In this document: positions 63,735 through 64,000 of the stretch, piece by piece
Numbering within the stretch: position 1 is the stretch's first letter
Layout of the letters: each line of letters starts with the position of its first letter
Source of the DNA: Panonychus citri
Taxonomy: Eukaryota > Arthropoda > Arachnida > Trombidiformes > Tetranychidae
Reading direction: 5' to 3'
Length of the DNA stretch: 64,000 nucleotides
Assembly (NCBI RefSeq): GCF_014898815.1
Contig: NW_026515544.1
Span: 310,001 to 374,000, forward strand
Position numbers and translations under genes: made by a program
The notes under the pieces: generated by a model
The model's database searches: none
What the model was told of the DNA's origin: nothing
The model's input: only the letters and a program-made list of their open reading frames with translations

Positions 63735-64000
63735 AAAAAAAACGCATTTCATTTCAACTCATTGAGCGTTTTTACTCATTCATTCATTAATCTTAATTCA
63801 TTTCTCTCAGTATTTTTTGTCTGAATTAAAGAGAATCATTTTATCCCTTCCCAATGTAAACCATGTTCACAAATTAACATAACAATCTTTTAGACAAACA
63901 ATTAGTTTTGATAACTGAATTTATTTCTGGTTTTTGTTTTGCTTTTGTAATAACCAGATAAAACAAAAAGGTGAAAATGTTAGTCTTTGAAAGTAATGAA
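63735..64000 (+). other. 3' UTR and flank of the SAM gene
   Basis: AT-rich, with ATTAAA near 63825 as a possible polyadenylation signal. Nothing else is recognised before the window ends. Confidence 0.4.

Overview
The window is AT-rich nuclear DNA from a metazoan, almost certainly an arthropod. Genes are split by GT-AG introns. Non-coding DNA is full of (CT)n/(GA)n and GATGAT-type repeats. The gene set includes arthropod-type families: a delta/epsilon-like glutathione S-transferase, a Beat-family immunoglobulin protein, a carboxylesterase and an Aveugle/SAMD12-like SAM protein. Many introns are small and genes are close together, so I lean towards a compact chelicerate genome such as a mite. 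That placement is inference only.

Layout, left to right: 3' part of a TSSK-like protein kinase (+, 69-662); glutathione S-transferase (-, 994-2053) with a small tandem exon duplication and a one-base frame break; VPS54 of the GARP tether (-, 2843-5617); Beat-family cell-surface/secreted Ig protein in seven exons (-, 6226-11159); M13 neprilysin-like metallopeptidase in fourteen exons (+, 14544-25242) with a ~1 kb tandem duplication covering exons 3-5; an unrecognised two-exon single-pass membrane protein (-, 25687-29328); secreted carboxylesterase in two exons (+, 33139-34889); TMEM200-like two-pass membrane protein in two large exons with an apparent one-base deletion (-, 35359-40619); a ~7 kb spacer with two weakly supported exon candidates; FAM135 lipase-like protein in five exons, including an 8 kb intron and another one-base deletion (-, 47624-62105); and the small SAM-domain gene aveugle/SAMD12-like (+, 63405-63734).

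The genes do not form one pathway. Themes are vesicle tethering (VPS54), neuronal surface recognition (Beat), peptide turnover (M13), detoxification or ester hydrolysis (GST, esterase) and EGFR/Ras-pathway scaffolding (aveugle). No CRISPR, prokaryotic, viral or transposon gene was recognised.

The most noteworthy feature is a consistent pattern. Three otherwise intact genes (GST, TMEM200-like, FAM135), plus the second copy of a duplicated M13 exon, each lack exactly one base needed to keep a conserved reading frame. Two tandem duplications sit on exons and keep one usable copy. This looks more like residual assembly or sequencing error, or uncollapsed haplotypes, than four independent pseudogenes, but it needs raw reads. 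I computed splice models by hand. In-frame totals (M13 782 codons, Beat 498, FAM135 1199 after +1, GST 226 after +1) support them.
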